Shown: positions 9,804 through 21,479, numbered from the stretch's first letter. The stretch: 64,000 bases of DNA from Cyanodermella asteris (GCA_900618795.1 UYJD01000004.1:1323110-1387109); one strand, 5' to 3'. Numbers and translations are program-made. Notes: generated from the sequence alone by a model not told the origin.

Positions 9804-12800
9804 CTAACCATCCTTCAATTGAGCCCTCAACCCCAAAACCTCTCTCCTCAGTCGCGCATTCTCCGTCCTCAACCTCGCATTGTCCGCCTCCTTGTCCTCC
9901 ATCCGCCGCCTTAGCTCCTCCGCCGCATTTCCTCTTGCGCCCCTCAGCGCTTTCGCCAGTTCCTCGTTGAATTTGTCGTACAGCGCCTCATTTTCGCCGG
10001 TTGCCGTCCGGTACAGCCCGTCCAAGTTCTTCACCTTCCTGTCCGCCACGATCAGACTGCTCTGTAGGTCCTTCTGGATTGCGTCCGTCTGCTCGTGTAG
10101 TCCGTCCAAGCTCGCGGTCAATGTCTCGCGCATCTGCTCAAGCCGACCAGACATTGCATTGAGCTGTGCGCGAGGCGTGCCATCGGCGGCGCTCATCGCG
10201 GCGAATTCGCGGCCGATCTTGTCCATTTCGGATTGCAGGTCGAGGGCGGTGTCGTCGATGGCGCGGTGGGAAGCATTCAGACGCTCTTGGAACTTTTGAG
10301 GGCTTTGGGAACGCATTTTCGTAGGAGACTGAGGCTGAGGCGTTGCTTGCTGATGGGCGGATCGGAGAGGCTTTGTTGGCGAGAGATGTGGGGTTTGAGT
10401 TATCTGAGGAAGATCGTGTCGGGCCACGGGGATGCCAGAAGGTGTTGGACTTTTAGTGGCGCGGAGTCTTGTTTCTGCAGCTTGGTTCATGTTGCGTTCC
10501 TGTAGCAGACCAAGAGTGTTTTCCTTGTGAGACCCGAAGCGACTTCTGCCTAGCACACCACTACTTGAAGGGCTCTTCTCCAGCGCTGGCCGTCTGACAG
10601 TCGTAGGCTGCTTTGGAATCTTGAAGGGAGAACTTCGACCGCTGCTGGCTTCGGAAGCTTTTGGAGATGGCGAAGCTAGGTTGAAGGGATCAAATTTACC
10701 GGTATCGCGGATTTGTGGGAGATCTGACAGTGAACTACGCCGTCTCTTCGATGGCGGTTTCGGCTGGCTGGCTTTGCTCTCAGCAATTGGCGCAAGCGAG
10801 GTGATCAGGCCGTGGGCACTACCCGGACGGCTGTTCTCCTGAGCCTGATTCGAATACGCGGACCCCGGTCTGCTAGACGCTGGAGAACCTGGCGTAGTTG
10901 GCCGTGTATCTGTCGACCGAGTCCGTGATAGAAAACTGCGGCCTAGACTCGGCGGTGTCGTTGTTGGGTCTGCGTCGGCATTCCCCCTCTTGCCAAATAG
11001 TCTGGATACTTGGAATCTGGAGTCTTCGCCACTCTTGCTGTTGCCTCGAGCGAGACCAGCAGTGAGCCAGCCTAGCTTCTTACCGACTGATGAAGCAGTA
11101 GAACCTATGGACCCAGTACCTGTTGCCCTCTCTCGACTTTCAGGCTGCTCGGGTGTAGGGTCTGGGGGCTCTAGACCGAGAAACATGTCTGCATCGGCAA
11201 GTAGTCTGTCGAAGATTATGAGGTTATCTGATGGGTTGCCCTCTGGTATCACGGCCTCTGCAAAAGTGACAACCAGGACGCCCCGATCCCCGTCGTTCCC
11301 AGTGGCACCGACTAGTTCAGACAGGAGAGCAATTAGTGTTGTAAATGCTTGCTTGTTCTCGGGTAGGATTTGGTTGAGCAGCAATCTGAATCGCTGCACA
11401 GCACCCGGCTTGCCACCAAACAGTATATCCTGCATCTCTATCACTTTCGGGCTCGAAAGAATAGGGCCAAACTTGGCGTTCCATGCAGTCGTGAGGAACT
11501 TTTCAAAAGACGAGAAAAGAACGTCAACAGAAACCTCCGCTGCAGATTGGTACTGAGACGGGTCTTGTATGAGCACATTGTACAGCTCGTTGACCGAAGC
11601 TTCGTCTGCGTTACGTCTGTTCTGTAGAGGTCTGCCGACAATATTGCCTCGGCGCGACTGAATAGCAACAACATAGGCCTGGAAAGTTTCTTCCAACTGC
11701 TTGACCGGATCGGCCTTGGTGGTTGAAGTATGACTTTCGAGAGTGCCCTGACCTCTGGGCCCATCAATATATGACATGGGTCGAGTACTGTGCTGGGCCT
11801 CGGTGACGATGGCTGGTGCGGCCGACTTACCAGTATTCGCTCTTGTTCGGAGGCCTATCCGCTTGGTAGGACTAGTAGAAGCGTCGCTCGAGCCTGCAAA
11901 CATGCTTGCTAGGTTCTTGACTGGTGAGAGTGGTCTGAAGCGTCTGGTCTCGCCTTGTGCAGGGAGCTTGACGGATTTGAAAGGATCATCGGGGGTAAGA
12001 AATGGCTCAAGTGCGGGCGCCAGGCTCTGTGCATGCATCACATGATATGGTGCTGCTTCTGGGTCCTGTGGACGGTGATGGAGTTGCAAGAGATATCCAA
12101 CTCGCTTCGACAAGCAAGTCAAGAAACCATCTGGCGAAACAGTATCGACCGAGACATGCTTGCCGCGGTTGAATGTTTCCACAGAGATGGTGTCTTCGTC
12201 GACCACTTTGACATTGACCACCATATCAACACCGATGGAAAAGCTCGAGGCGAGCTTTGGTGGGAGTCTTGCCAGGCAATCGTCCATGACGACTCGGACC
12301 TTGGCCATGGGCGCCTGTGCCTTTGCGAGAGTGGCAATGTCGTTGACGGATGCTACTGCACAGACCATTCCGAGCTCGTCAGATTGCACGCTTTTCAGAG
12401 CCCAGTGATCGCTCTCTCGTACTGCCTCTGGGTATCGATGTTCAATTCGCGCCATTGCAACCTCTTCAATCAATTTGCTAGCTTTCCCTTCGTAGGCTCC
12501 TAAAAGCTGAAAGATGCGAGTGGCGCCCATTGCCTCTTGCTCCTGGCTGGAGACGCGGAGTGCTTGGTTGTACTGCATGTTGACGACTCGCATCCTGTGC
12601 GATTCCGTAAGCCGGGTATGTGAAAGAGCCACAGCCAGGCGGAAAGTAAACTGAGACGTCATTACTACCTCGTCCTGCATAGCATCAAGTACTGAAGGCA
12701 TAGTGGGAGCCCTGTCGACCTCAGCCAACAGACCTCGCGCAGAAATGTTGCCCACTTTTTCAACGACAATCAAGACGTCCGAGAAAAGCAATACGACGAC

Positions 12801-14240
12801 CGAGATTCCCAACCGTCCGTAAGGGTCGGGCGCAAATGGGGCTTCGAGCTCATTGCCATCTAACGCTGTGACCAGTCGTCCGGCAGGAGCAAAGTCGTCG
12901 CTCCACCCGCCCACAAGACGTTTTAGGCGCTGGAGGGTGCGTGAATTGTCTTCGCTGTCGTCGTTATCGAGGGCACAAATGTCGGTCACGATGTCTCTGG
13001 CAGCCAAGAACCTTGACATGGCGGGATGGTCGGCCGGAAGAAGGCTGGTCATGCTGTCGATGAATAAGTTGTATCTGGGAAGGCGCTGGACTGGCTCAAT
13101 CAACCATGATCTCAAACGCTGGATGCCGGTGGCTTGGATGGCTTGCGCACTCGAGGAGCTCTTGTCTTGCAGTATATCATTCAGGATGGTCGGGTCCCGC
13201 CCTCTCCGTAGGTAATCCTGATATGGCTCTTTGAACTTTGGAAAGTACTCCAGCATGACTTTCGAGAGCCTCAACGCACCCGTAGGGTCTCTCGTTGTTT
13301 CCTCCTGGACGGCCCACCGCATCTTATAAAGCAGATCTTCACCAAGCTGTAGTATATCCAGCAAGCTTGTCGGAAATAGCTTTTGTAATGACCGGTCACC
13401 AGCTCCAGCTGCCTCGGCTGCTGCGCTGTTGATCAATTCCTGCAACTTTGACACGTAGCTTTGCTCATTCATCAGCAGCTCCTGAATCTCTCGCTCCAAT
13501 TTGCCTTTCTTCGCTTCATCGAGAGTTCGTGTTCTGCTGACAGCTGTCGGCTTTGAAGGTGCTCGCCGAAGCCTTGAGGTTGGCAGAAACGTCGATTCAC
13601 CAAGGACGTCTAACAACACGCTGTATTTGCCATAGTCAACAGTTGGCCGAAGGTCGGGAAGAGGTACAAGAGAAGCGCGTCCGTCAGGTATCACTGGTGG
13701 CAAGACACTGATGGAGTCGTTTGGCAGAATAAAATCCAAATCCACCCACGACAGCGTACTTTCGGCCATGGCGGCCATAATATGCTCCGCGACTGCCGCT
13801 GCATCGGTGACCTTTTTCATCTTCGTCGCTAGCGATGCCGCGTGAAAATCGTCGAATATTCGCGGCTGCAGGCCGCCATCGGCGCCGCTCCATTTGTTTA
13901 GTATGCATTGCTTCACAGCTGGCGCCAGGTTGGCGAAGTACTTGAAGAGACCAGTGGCAAGGCCTCGTCGAATCTCGTCGCCTTGAAGATCCTCAGGCAG
14001 CCTGTCCACCGCTGAATAAAGCTGAGACGTTGGATTGATGGTCAGTCTTGGGAATGACTGGAAGCCCGCGACCAAGAAAATGTGTGCCTGTATGCGAGAG
14101 CTATTCTGCGTGACGTTTGTAGTGACTGATGGGCCTATAAAGACAACGACAGGTTGATTCGATAATAGGGGATCGCTCGCATGCCAGCACGAGACGACTT
14201 TGGTGTCGAGCAGGGCCGGCCCGGGAGTGACCACAACCAT
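9804..14240 (-). CDS. Bud3-like RhoGEF (DH domain protein)
   Basis: A single open frame of 1478 residues. A DH (RhoGEF) domain at about 245-435 carries the signature LIEPVQRLPRYNLFID (380-395). DH domains load GTP onto Rho GTPases. A PH-like segment follows (about 455-640). Around 880-1090 lies a region resembling a RhoGAP fold (QSRRGNIVGRPL.., then LPENKQAFTTLIALLSEL) with no recognisable catalytic arginine loop. Next is a long Ser/Pro-rich stretch, then a C-terminal coiled coil with leucine-zipper-like RLRTENARLRREV. The N-terminal 240 residues (ALLDTKVVSCWHASDP..) match my memory of filamentous-fungal Bud3 proteins, which act at septation sites as GEFs for Rho4 in Neurospora. That assignment is from memory, not from a search. 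It could instead be another fungal DH protein. Confidence 0.75.
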   Translation of the reverse strand: MVVVTPGPALLDTKVVSCWHASDPLLSNQPVVVFIGPSVTTNVTQNSSRIQAHIFLVAGFQSFPRLTINPTSQLYSAVDRLPEDLQGDEIRRGLATGLFKYFANLAPAVKQCILNKWSGADGGLQPRIFDDFHAASLATKMKKVTDAAAVAEHIMAAMAESTLSWVDLDFILPNDSISVLPPVIPDGRASLVPLPDLRPTVDYGKYSVLLDVLGESTFLPTSRLRRAPSKPTAVSRTRTLDEAKKGKLEREIQELLMNEQSYVSKLQELINSAAAEAAGAGDRSLQKLFPTSLLDILQLGEDLLYKMRWAVQEETTRDPTGALRLSKVMLEYFPKFKEPYQDYLRRGRDPTILNDILQDKSSSSAQAIQATGIQRLRSWLIEPVQRLPRYNLFIDSMTSLLPADHPAMSRFLAARDIVTDICALDNDDSEDNSRTLQRLKRLVGGWSDDFAPAGRLVTALDGNELEAPFAPDPYGRLGISVVVLLFSDVLIVVEKVGNISARGLLAEVDRAPTMPSVLDAMQDEVVMTSQFTFRLAVALSHTRLTESHRMRVVNMQYNQALRVSSQEQEAMGATRIFQLLGAYEGKASKLIEEVAMARIEHRYPEAVRESDHWALKSVQSDELGMVCAVASVNDIATLAKAQAPMAKVRVVMDDCLARLPPKLASSFSIGVDMVVNVKVVDEDTISVETFNRGKHVSVDTVSPDGFLTCLSKRVGYLLQLHHRPQDPEAAPYHVMHAQSLAPALEPFLTPDDPFKSVKLPAQGETRRFRPLSPVKNLASMFAGSSDASTSPTKRIGLRTRANTGKSAAPAIVTEAQHSTRPMSYIDGPRGQGTLESHTSTTKADPVKQLEETFQAYVVAIQSRRGNIVGRPLQNRRNADEASVNELYNVLIQDPSQYQSAAEVSVDVLFSSFEKFLTTAWNAKFGPILSSPKVIEMQDILFGGKPGAVQRFRLLLNQILPENKQAFTTLIALLSELVGATGNDGDRGVLVVTFAEAVIPEGNPSDNLIIFDRLLADADMFLGLEPPDPTPEQPESRERATGTGSIGSTASSVGKKLGWLTAGLARGNSKSGEDSRFQVSRLFGKRGNADADPTTTPPSLGRSFLSRTRSTDTRPTTPGSPASSRPGSAYSNQAQENSRPGSAHGLITSLAPIAESKASQPKPPSKRRRSSLSDLPQIRDTGKFDPFNLASPSPKASEASSGRSSPFKIPKQPTTVRRPALEKSPSSSGVLGRSRFGSHKENTLGLLQERNMNQAAETRLRATKSPTPSGIPVARHDLPQITQTPHLSPTKPLRSAHQQATPQPQSPTKMRSQSPQKFQERLNASHRAIDDTALDLQSEMDKIGREFAAMSAADGTPRAQLNAMSGRLEQMRETLTASLDGLHEQTDAIQKDLQSSLIVADRKVKNLDGLYRTATGENEALYDKFNEELAKALRGARGNAAEELRRRMEDKEADNARLRTENARLRREVLGLRAQLKDG

Positions 14241-15222
14241 TGCGAAGAGTCGCAGTCGAATCTTCCTAGCAGATACGTAATGCCCTTTCTGTAATGGAAG
14301 ACTTCCACCAGCCGTAAGGGTTCCAGGATGCTTTGCTCGTAGCCTGCGCGCCGAAGCTCATTCTGTCTTGGCACTGAAGTTGAGACGCTCAGTCGGATTT
14401 CACGAGGGCCAAGAGCATTCACGACCAGGAATCCACGCAAGAAGCGAAAGAAATGAAATGCGCGAGATGATCCATAAGAGCACGCGCCAGCCGGGTGAAG
14501 AGGAAGCGGGCTGTTTGCTTGCTTTGAAAATGCGAAAGACGAAGGTCGGGACAGGCGCGACGCGCTTGTTTGGAGTCTCTGGTGTGAGCCGCAAGATGCT
14601 CGCCGCACGGCCTCACGCAAGGGTCCACGAATGCCTACTAGGGTATTTGCGCAGACATGGTCTCACAGCATATGTTTTCTGTCTGGAGGTATAATCAAGT
14701 TCATGTTGCCATTCTCAGATGGTTGTGATCACGTTCAAAGACCGTTTCACCGCGACCGACGCCGTCGCGTGAGTTTGTTGGCACGAGCTCGGGCCGTTGA
14801 CTGACATTTGCCACACGTAGCCGTGTCACAGCCGGCACGCCATGCTGGCTGTCGATCCAGTCGAATCTCGCATGTGTTACTTCTGGCGTGTCCTTGAGGA
14901 TGTCTATGGCGCTGCGACTGGAGCAAGTCCGATCGTTGTAAATGATATATTGCAATAGAATACGACGTCTTGCTAGGGATATATAGACTAGCGCGATAGC
15001 CAAAGCGCGACCAATCCACCTTCCTGATAAAGTACAAGGCATTATTCGACGCCAAGGATAGGTACAGCGCTAGCTGTCCGGAACAATGAAAATGCCAGGT
15101 TGGCGCGTGAATAAGTGCAGGACATCTCAACATATCAGTCAAACCATGCAAGCTGTCAACTCCTCCAAACTCCGTGCTTTTCGTTTCCAATAATTCCGAG
15201 AACATGTAGTCTGGGTGTCTCT
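14241..15222. other. Intergenic region (promoter of Bud3-like gene, 3' side of DENN gene)
   Basis: About 1 kb. Both neighbours are on the minus strand, so it should hold the Bud3-like promoter and the DENN gene 3' untranslated region. A 159-codon minus-strand frame (14747-15226) touches the DENN stop but shows no domain. I see nothing else. Confidence 0.5.
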
Positions 15223-18200
15223 TCATCGGCCGCCGATAACTCTGTTGCCAACAATGAGGCCCGGTCGAATGCCGGACATTCGCTTCCTGCTTCCTCCGGA
15301 CGTGTTGACATTATTTCCTCCAGCAGAGCCGCTCACCACGCTGCCAGCACCATCGACGCTTTCATCATCCTCGGCAATCCTGGGATGTACCGATCCAGCG
15401 TATCCGGTGTTGGTCATGCTGCTGCGCTCGACGCCTTGTGTAGTGGTCGAGAGGCTGGCCAAGCTGAGCGCAGTGCTGCTGCGGTGGACCAAGTCGGGGG
15501 TTGCGGGAATGCTGCTGCTTCCGCTGAAAGTGCTATTGTGAGCCGAACGAGTGCTGCCCGCGCCGGGATCCGACTTGGCCTCATCGCCACTTTGCGACTT
15601 GCTATCCCCGGTAGATGTTGGCGAGCCCAGCAGGCTCATACGACTTGATGGACGAGGGCTGCGCAAGCTGAGGTTGACACTTTGGCGCTTCGAAGCGCGG
15701 GACGAACTCTGGCTGGAAGCCGATTCCGACTCGCCCTGAGCCGCCTTCTTTTGGGCGGCGAACTCCTTCTGGCGGTTGACCTCTGCTTCCTGCTCAGCGT
15801 TGTGGGCAAGCTGCAGGCCTTCAACCGCCGCGGCGCACTGATCGCTGATGCTGCGGATAATGTGGGCGATTGCGTCGGTCTTATCGCGCAGGTGACGGTC
15901 AGCAACGTCGACATAGGTCGAGTCGCTGAAGCGCTTGTTTCGTGGCGATGGGCTGCTAACGCCGGCATCGACGCTGTTGCGGCCGCGGCGCGAAAGACGT
16001 CGCAACTGGGTGACTGAGCGGGTCGAAGCAAGCTTGATACGACCAGAGCCGGAGCCGTTGCTTTCGTCTTCGGCAATGGGCGATTTCTCCTCCTCGCCGT
16101 TATCCTCGGGCGACTCGTTATCGTAATCCTTGTAGTCATCTCCCTCAGGTGCGGAGTGCAGCGAGCGGACAAGGTGTTCCATGTGGTGGGTCTGGCCCGA
16201 GATGAGAGAACGGAGGTGGACGACAACACGCTGAGCCTCCTCGCGCTGCCGAACAACATTCTTGTTGGTTTGCTGCAGTGCGGCGAGCTCCTTCTTGTTC
16301 CGCTTGCGCTCCCGCTCGAGCTCTTCGGCGATTTCTTGCTGCAGGACAAGTGCCTCGAGAGCGTCGTCGCGCTGCTTTTCGGTCCCTGTAAGACGGACCG
16401 AGAGCCGAGCGATTTCGTCCTTCTGGCCGTCCAACTGAGAGGTAAGGCGTTTGATCTCGCGCTTGTGGCCTTCGATCTTGACCTTGAGGTCCTGGGTTTC
16501 TTTGGTAAGCTGTTCGGCAAACTGCTGGAACTTGAGGAACTGTGCCTTCCAGCTCTCGAGTTCCTCCACCAAGAAATGGTTGCGTTTGTTGACCTTTGTG
16601 ACCTCGCCGTCCAGTCTTGTCTTCAGGTTGATATAGTCTTGCCAGGCCTCGGCGGTATCACGAGAGTATTGGTTGCGCTCACGCACAATCTCGTTAAGGT
16701 GGCGCATCGAGACCTTGGTCATCAACGGTTTCTTGGCGGCACCGTTGAAAACGGCTTTGATGCCGGTGTTGCGGCCAAGCTTCTCGCAGACGTGGTCCAT
16801 GACAATCATGACATTGTCCTGATTCCACCATTCGGGGTCCTGCACACTCTCAACCTCTCCACGCATCACGATGATTTGACCAGCAGGAATCAGCTTGCCT
16901 CCACCGTAGGCGGATCGCAAGTGATTCGGCACACCTGAAGTGGTGACGTCGCCGTTGAGAGCCTGTGTCAAACGGTGAATCATTTTGTTGCGCTGCTTGG
17001 GAGAAAGCGCATTTGGCGGGCTGGAAGTGAGGACAAAGTTGCGATCGAGATCGACGACCAAAGCGTCGCTGGGTGCTGTGAAGAGAGAGCGGCACTCGGA
17101 AGTGATGCCTAGGATGTATGGCCCAGGTTCCTGGACAAGTTCCGTCACATGCCTGGCATGCACTACTGGTACGTAGAGACCGCTCCACTCATAAACGCGG
17201 ACAAAGTAACGGAGAGTCTCGGCAGCGACGGTGAGCATGGCAGGGTAATGGCTGACAAAGATGATCTGACGGGTCGGCGAGATGGCGGCCTCGACGACAC
17301 CGACGATGTTGGGGATGCTCAGGCAAGTGAACAATGGCCACATGGAGAAGTTCTGGAAGCCGGTCGGCGACGACGGGAACTGGTAACAGAGTGCATAGTC
17401 CTTCATGTCGATGCGAACCAAATCGTTCAGGCGCGGAGCTGGGAAGCTCAGAATGCGAGAAACCTCCTCGGCGTGGAACAGATTGGTTGCCTTGTTCCAG
17501 TGAATCCACATACCGCGGAGGTAATCGCCGAGCAGATCGTACAAAGGGTATCTCGAAAGGAAGGACAAACAGTAAGGAATCCAATAAGTCTCATCAGGGT
17601 TATCGTAAAAGTCATATTCGGTCCTGCGGCGGAGGTCGCGGATCGTCTCAGCGCGCTTGTCGTCAGCTCGGGACCACACTCGGAGGGCAATGCCGTATAT
17701 CGTGTGAGCTGAATCTTGCTGCAGTACGAACGAGTGGTGGATGCAGTGTGGCTGCGTCTTGCCGGTGCAGATTTCGACATCGTGAGGAAAGCAGACCTGA
17801 GAACTGTTAGTGACTCTGAGGGGGTATATATGGTCTGTGAGGTCGTACCTTCATGGCCGCGTGCAAGAGACGGGCAACTTCGTTGTCCTGCTCAAGTCTG
17901 GGGCTGCTTCCAAGGATTTCGGGCATCCAGAATTGGCCGACAGCACCCTTCATGTGTCCTATCTTTCCTTGGGTAGGTGGTGGTGCCTTGACCCACTGCG
18001 ATGGCTCGCGGCCGACACCGCACACCAGATAGGCGTGGGTTAGGGTCTTGGGCGTTCGCTGCTGCGAAGCCTTCCCGCCCGCTTGAGCATTGGCGAGAGG
18101 CTGCGTGATGCGCGAGTGAAGCGATGAGGTCCTGCTGGGAACTTCGTTATCCTCGACACCTGAGGCGCGGCCTGTGGTCGGGCGATCGCGAGTCGCCGGG

Positions 18201-18304
18201 CGAGCGAAGTTGGAGTGGTCGCGGAGGGAGAGAGCCGGCGCCATTTTGGACGTCCGTCGAGAGGAGCCTGGCGAAGCCATTGAGCTGGTCCTGGAGTTGG
18301 ACAT
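15223..18304 (-). CDS. DENN (AEX-3) domain protein with long coiled coil
   Basis: Exon 1 (17849-18304) and exon 2 (15223-17796) join over a 52-nt intron (GTACGA..TTCTCAG) to give 1009 residues. The intron falls just before the uDENN start: the spliced product reads AMKVCFPHDVEICTGK and continues to HHSFVLQQ..YGIALRVW, the typical upstream DENN strand pattern. A cDENN/dDENN part follows to about residue 430 (IFVSHYPAMLTVAAETLRYF, then ALVVDLDRNFV). DENN proteins are exchange factors for Rab GTPases. A long charged coiled coil runs from about 490 to 690, and then a Ser-rich tail rich in possible phosphorylation sites. The N-terminal 100 residues are low complexity. I cannot name the Rab partner. 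Confidence 0.85.
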
Positions 18305-20753
18305 GATGGCGATTGTGATGGTGACTCCTGGGGACGACCGACGACGCTGGAGGAACTCCTAAAAGTACCTGGGGTGACAAATTCTGGGCGACTGCTGACT
18401 TCCAGTCGTACTGTGCAACAGCGCGCCGATTGAGCTCTGGCGACAGCGTGACAGCGTCAGCCCGGGCCGTCACAGCTAACAGATGAATGGCAAAGCTCAA
18501 AGGAGAGACGACGAAGAGAGCGAACAGGGCTGGGGCGCGAAAAGCCGGCGACGGGGAGGAGAAATGAGAGCGAGTCTTGGGCACGATCTGCTACAGTACA
18601 TACAGCGAGGGCGGCCACGGCAAAGCAGCGGGCCAGGGCGTGTCAATCTTACCGCCGCGAACGGCCTAGCGGTCTTCCAGTCTGGGGAGCAGGGACGGCG
18701 AGCTTCTCTTGGTTGGGTGTCAGACCGTCAAGCCGTCCAAGCCCGGATCGGCCGTGCGGTGCTCGCTGCTTGGTGGATTATTATTGTGGCCTGCTTGTGC
18801 TCAAGGCGGCCCAACCGAGGGAAAGTGGAAATGGGAAAACGCCCTCCATTAATCGTCTCTCTACCTGCACAACGCTCGCTCAATCGCCTCCCACGGTCCC
18901 ACCACAATCGCTATCGTCGCTGAGACATCGACAGGCATCGCTGCATGTCTCGAGCAGCCAGGCTCAGGCTCGACTGCGTCGACAGCATCGACCATCCTTC
19001 GACTCAGATCGAACAGCTTCGTTGCAGCAATCGATGTTTGCTTGATGAAGCCCCTTTTTTCCTCGCCCTTCCTGGTCTGGCCCCAACGCTGGCCACGACC
19101 GGTAGCCAGTGCGCTACGTACCGTTAACCTTCGCAGTTGCAACTTGCACCTCGGAAAGCTGCCAACTCTATCCGCGGCATGTTCGCTCGAATCACGCGCT
19201 AGGCGACCCGAAGCGTGAGCGCGCCAGGGGCAGCTCCAGCTTCCACCAATCACTCAACCTGCTGCCCGAACTCTGTGCCCCGCTGGCCAATATCCTCTTG
19301 CCAGGATCAGCTGCTGGCTGCCGTTATCACTTTTCTTGTGCCTGGCTACCTACCAGCAACGACATCTATCGTGACTCGCGAACCATCAAACGAACATTCC
19401 AAAACCCGTGATCGATGCTGTAGACTATCTGATTCCTCAATCGGAACCGCCCAAAGCCTTCGCTAGTCGACTAGGTACCACAGGTACTTGCGAGGGACAT
19501 GCTCCATGTTGTTATCGATGGCCAGGACGACCCTGTCTCAAACCTGCATGTTCGTGGAACGCCGTTTGGGATCAGCTTGCGCAAGCACGGCCGAACCCAC
19601 GTTCTTCAAGCCTCCTACTGCACCAAGACCCCTCTCTAGAACAAGGGACGCCGTCTTCCGGCTAATTAGCCTACTATCCACCAAGGGAACGCATGAATGT
19701 CACTGTGCAAAATGCTTTGAGTGCATGGAATCGAAATGTTCGAAGGGAAAACGCCATCAACGTTGGCCCGTCGCTTCCAAAAACGGGGGAAAACAAAGTC
19801 CTGCATAATTTTGGTGCCAATGGCTTTGCGTCCTCAGCGATGACAGCATGTGAGGTTGAGCGTATATGATTGCAGCAACAGTCTCCCGGTGTGGCAAACC
19901 GCAATCTGCTTTATTCTTGAGTCGAGCATACCGAAGTTACTGCTGAATCACCACAACCTAAATTTTCGAATGACCAAACAACAATAGAGGAAGCTATAGG
20001 CACAGCGGCTTGCGGAGGTGCTCGTGAGGATGCAACCCATAGAACATCAACAGACAAATGACGACAATCTTCGGAGAAAGGCTGCTATGTGCACAGACTG
20101 CAAAACGACGCGCTCTCTGACGCATATTGAACATTACCCAGCTGCATCGTAGTCTAATAACGATCGAGTTGGAAGGTTCGTCAAAGAGCAGCCGCGCTCT
20201 GCCCGTTTGATGAGTTGCAAAAGCGTGCTCGTAGACCGGCTTGAAACGTACGACAGAGAAACTGGATATAGAGCAATGATGTAACACCACAGGCATATTG
20301 ACAGTTTGGTTTAATTTTTCATAATTTCCCCAAGTGTTCGAGCATCCTTACAAGTGAAGTCTTTGGTGAAGATCAAAGATCAATAAGACGGCGTGCTTTG
20401 CACCTGGGCAGCCTTCAAGCCGTGACACACTCGCGGCGGTAAACCTACCGGCCCTTGACTGATGTATCGCAGCCCTTCACAGGCTATGCTCGCCCGGATC
20501 TTCCTCATAGACCATAAACCACCCTTGCAAACATTACTGATCCGCCCTGCCGACAAAACAGTAGATTTGGTTGTGTTCCCGAGCTCGGACCTTGCTTGTT
20601 CATCGCGGGTTCTCAATTCCCGGGCTGTTAATGTTAGGTGGATTGGCCGTGAGCTGTGCCTGTGATCAGACAGATTGCCGTCCCGCGCATTATGATGCAG
20701 TGTTTCCTGAGTATATGGGCTAGCTTGTTGCTGTGTAATGCCTCCAAGCGCCA
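18305..20753. other. Gene-poor stretch of 2.4 kb
   Basis: The largest space without a gene in the window. It lies upstream of the DENN gene and downstream of TOA2, both on the minus strand. Several plus-strand frames of 80-146 codons exist (for example 18483-18923, which includes a short hydrophobic run), but none has a recognisable domain or a supported intron structure. I saw no tRNA A/B boxes and no repeats. Confidence 0.5.
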
Positions 20754-21220
20754 TCAGGTCTCGCCAGGCTTCTTCGCGTTGCAGCTGACCACCTTCACCT
20801 TCTCTGCCGTGATCTGCGAGGTGGGCGCCTCGAGCTTGATATTCAAATCACGGATGATGAAGGTCCACACCTCGTCGCAGAATCGGTAGGTGTCGAGGTG
20901 TCCCTATGGAGCGAGTCAGTGCCAGGCGAAGAAACGATGCTTGTGTCGATACCGACCTTGAACGTCAATTTGGACTTCACTTTCTCGCCCAATACCTCCG
21001 TAGCAGCCTTGTCAAAGGCAGTCAACGCCTTCATCGCCAACTGAGGCTCGATCAGACCGTCGTTGACCATCGTGTCGAGAGTTTCGACCAGCGCCGCTCC
21101 AATGCTGCGGGGGTTTGTAAGTGCATGTTCCCTCAGGTAGCTACCAAGTGAGGCGCTTGCAACGTGCGCTACTCACCTGCTGCGGCGATACAGCTCGTAG
21201 TATTCCCGCTGCTGTGCCAT
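20754..21220 (-). CDS. TOA2: Transcription factor IIA small (gamma) subunit
   Basis: TFIIA steadies TBP on the TATA element during RNA polymerase II initiation. Three exons (21177-21220, 20957-21104, 20754-20903) join over introns of 72 and 53 nt into 113 residues. The product has the whole family pattern: [19 protein letters not shown], then [34 protein letters not shown], and the C-terminal strand [15 protein letters not shown]. The length matches the usual 110-120 residues. The first intron splits a serine codon (AG|C). The second intron must use a weak donor, GTCGGT, to keep the conserved TFK-GHLD junction. The start is 259 bases from the divergent VMA16 start, so the two genes probably share a promoter region. 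Confidence 0.95.
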
Positions 21221-21479
21221 GTTCGCGAGCGCAGGTCGGTAGAGGGTGCTGGAGGAGATTGAAAGGCACCTGCGAGTCAAAGAAAGGTGCTATGGATGGT
21301 AGGCGACAGTGACGGCGACTGCGAGCCGGCGGCGTAAAGTCCGATGGCTCCGTTCAGGTGATGTCTTCGTGTCTGCGCTTCATGACCTCTAGCAGGCGTC
21401 AGAGGAGCCGAAATACAACAGCTGTTCGCCACAACCACCGCAACTCCCGCTTGATCTGACACTAACTTGCTTGAGCAAG
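21221..21479. promoter_or_regulatory. Shared divergent promoter region TOA2 / VMA16
   Basis: Only 259 bases separate the two start codons on opposite strands, so both promoters must lie here or overlap. I do not recognise a specific binding site. Confidence 0.6.

Noticed and set aside
14747-15226. 159-codon minus-strand open frame touching the DENN stop
   Set aside because: Lies in the expected 3' untranslated region. No domain.
16156-16938. 260-codon plus-strand open frame
   Set aside because: Antisense to the coiled-coil and DENN coding region. The Leu/Val-rich product is what the reverse of Lys/Glu/Gln-rich coiled-coil codons gives. No domain.
18483-18923. 146-codon plus-strand open frame with a short hydrophobic segment
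   Set aside because: No recognisable domain, no signal peptide, and located in the DENN promoter. Not enough support.
20380-20754. 124-codon minus-strand open frame starting at the TOA2 stop
   Set aside because: Continues in a different frame into the TOA2 3' untranslated region. No domain.
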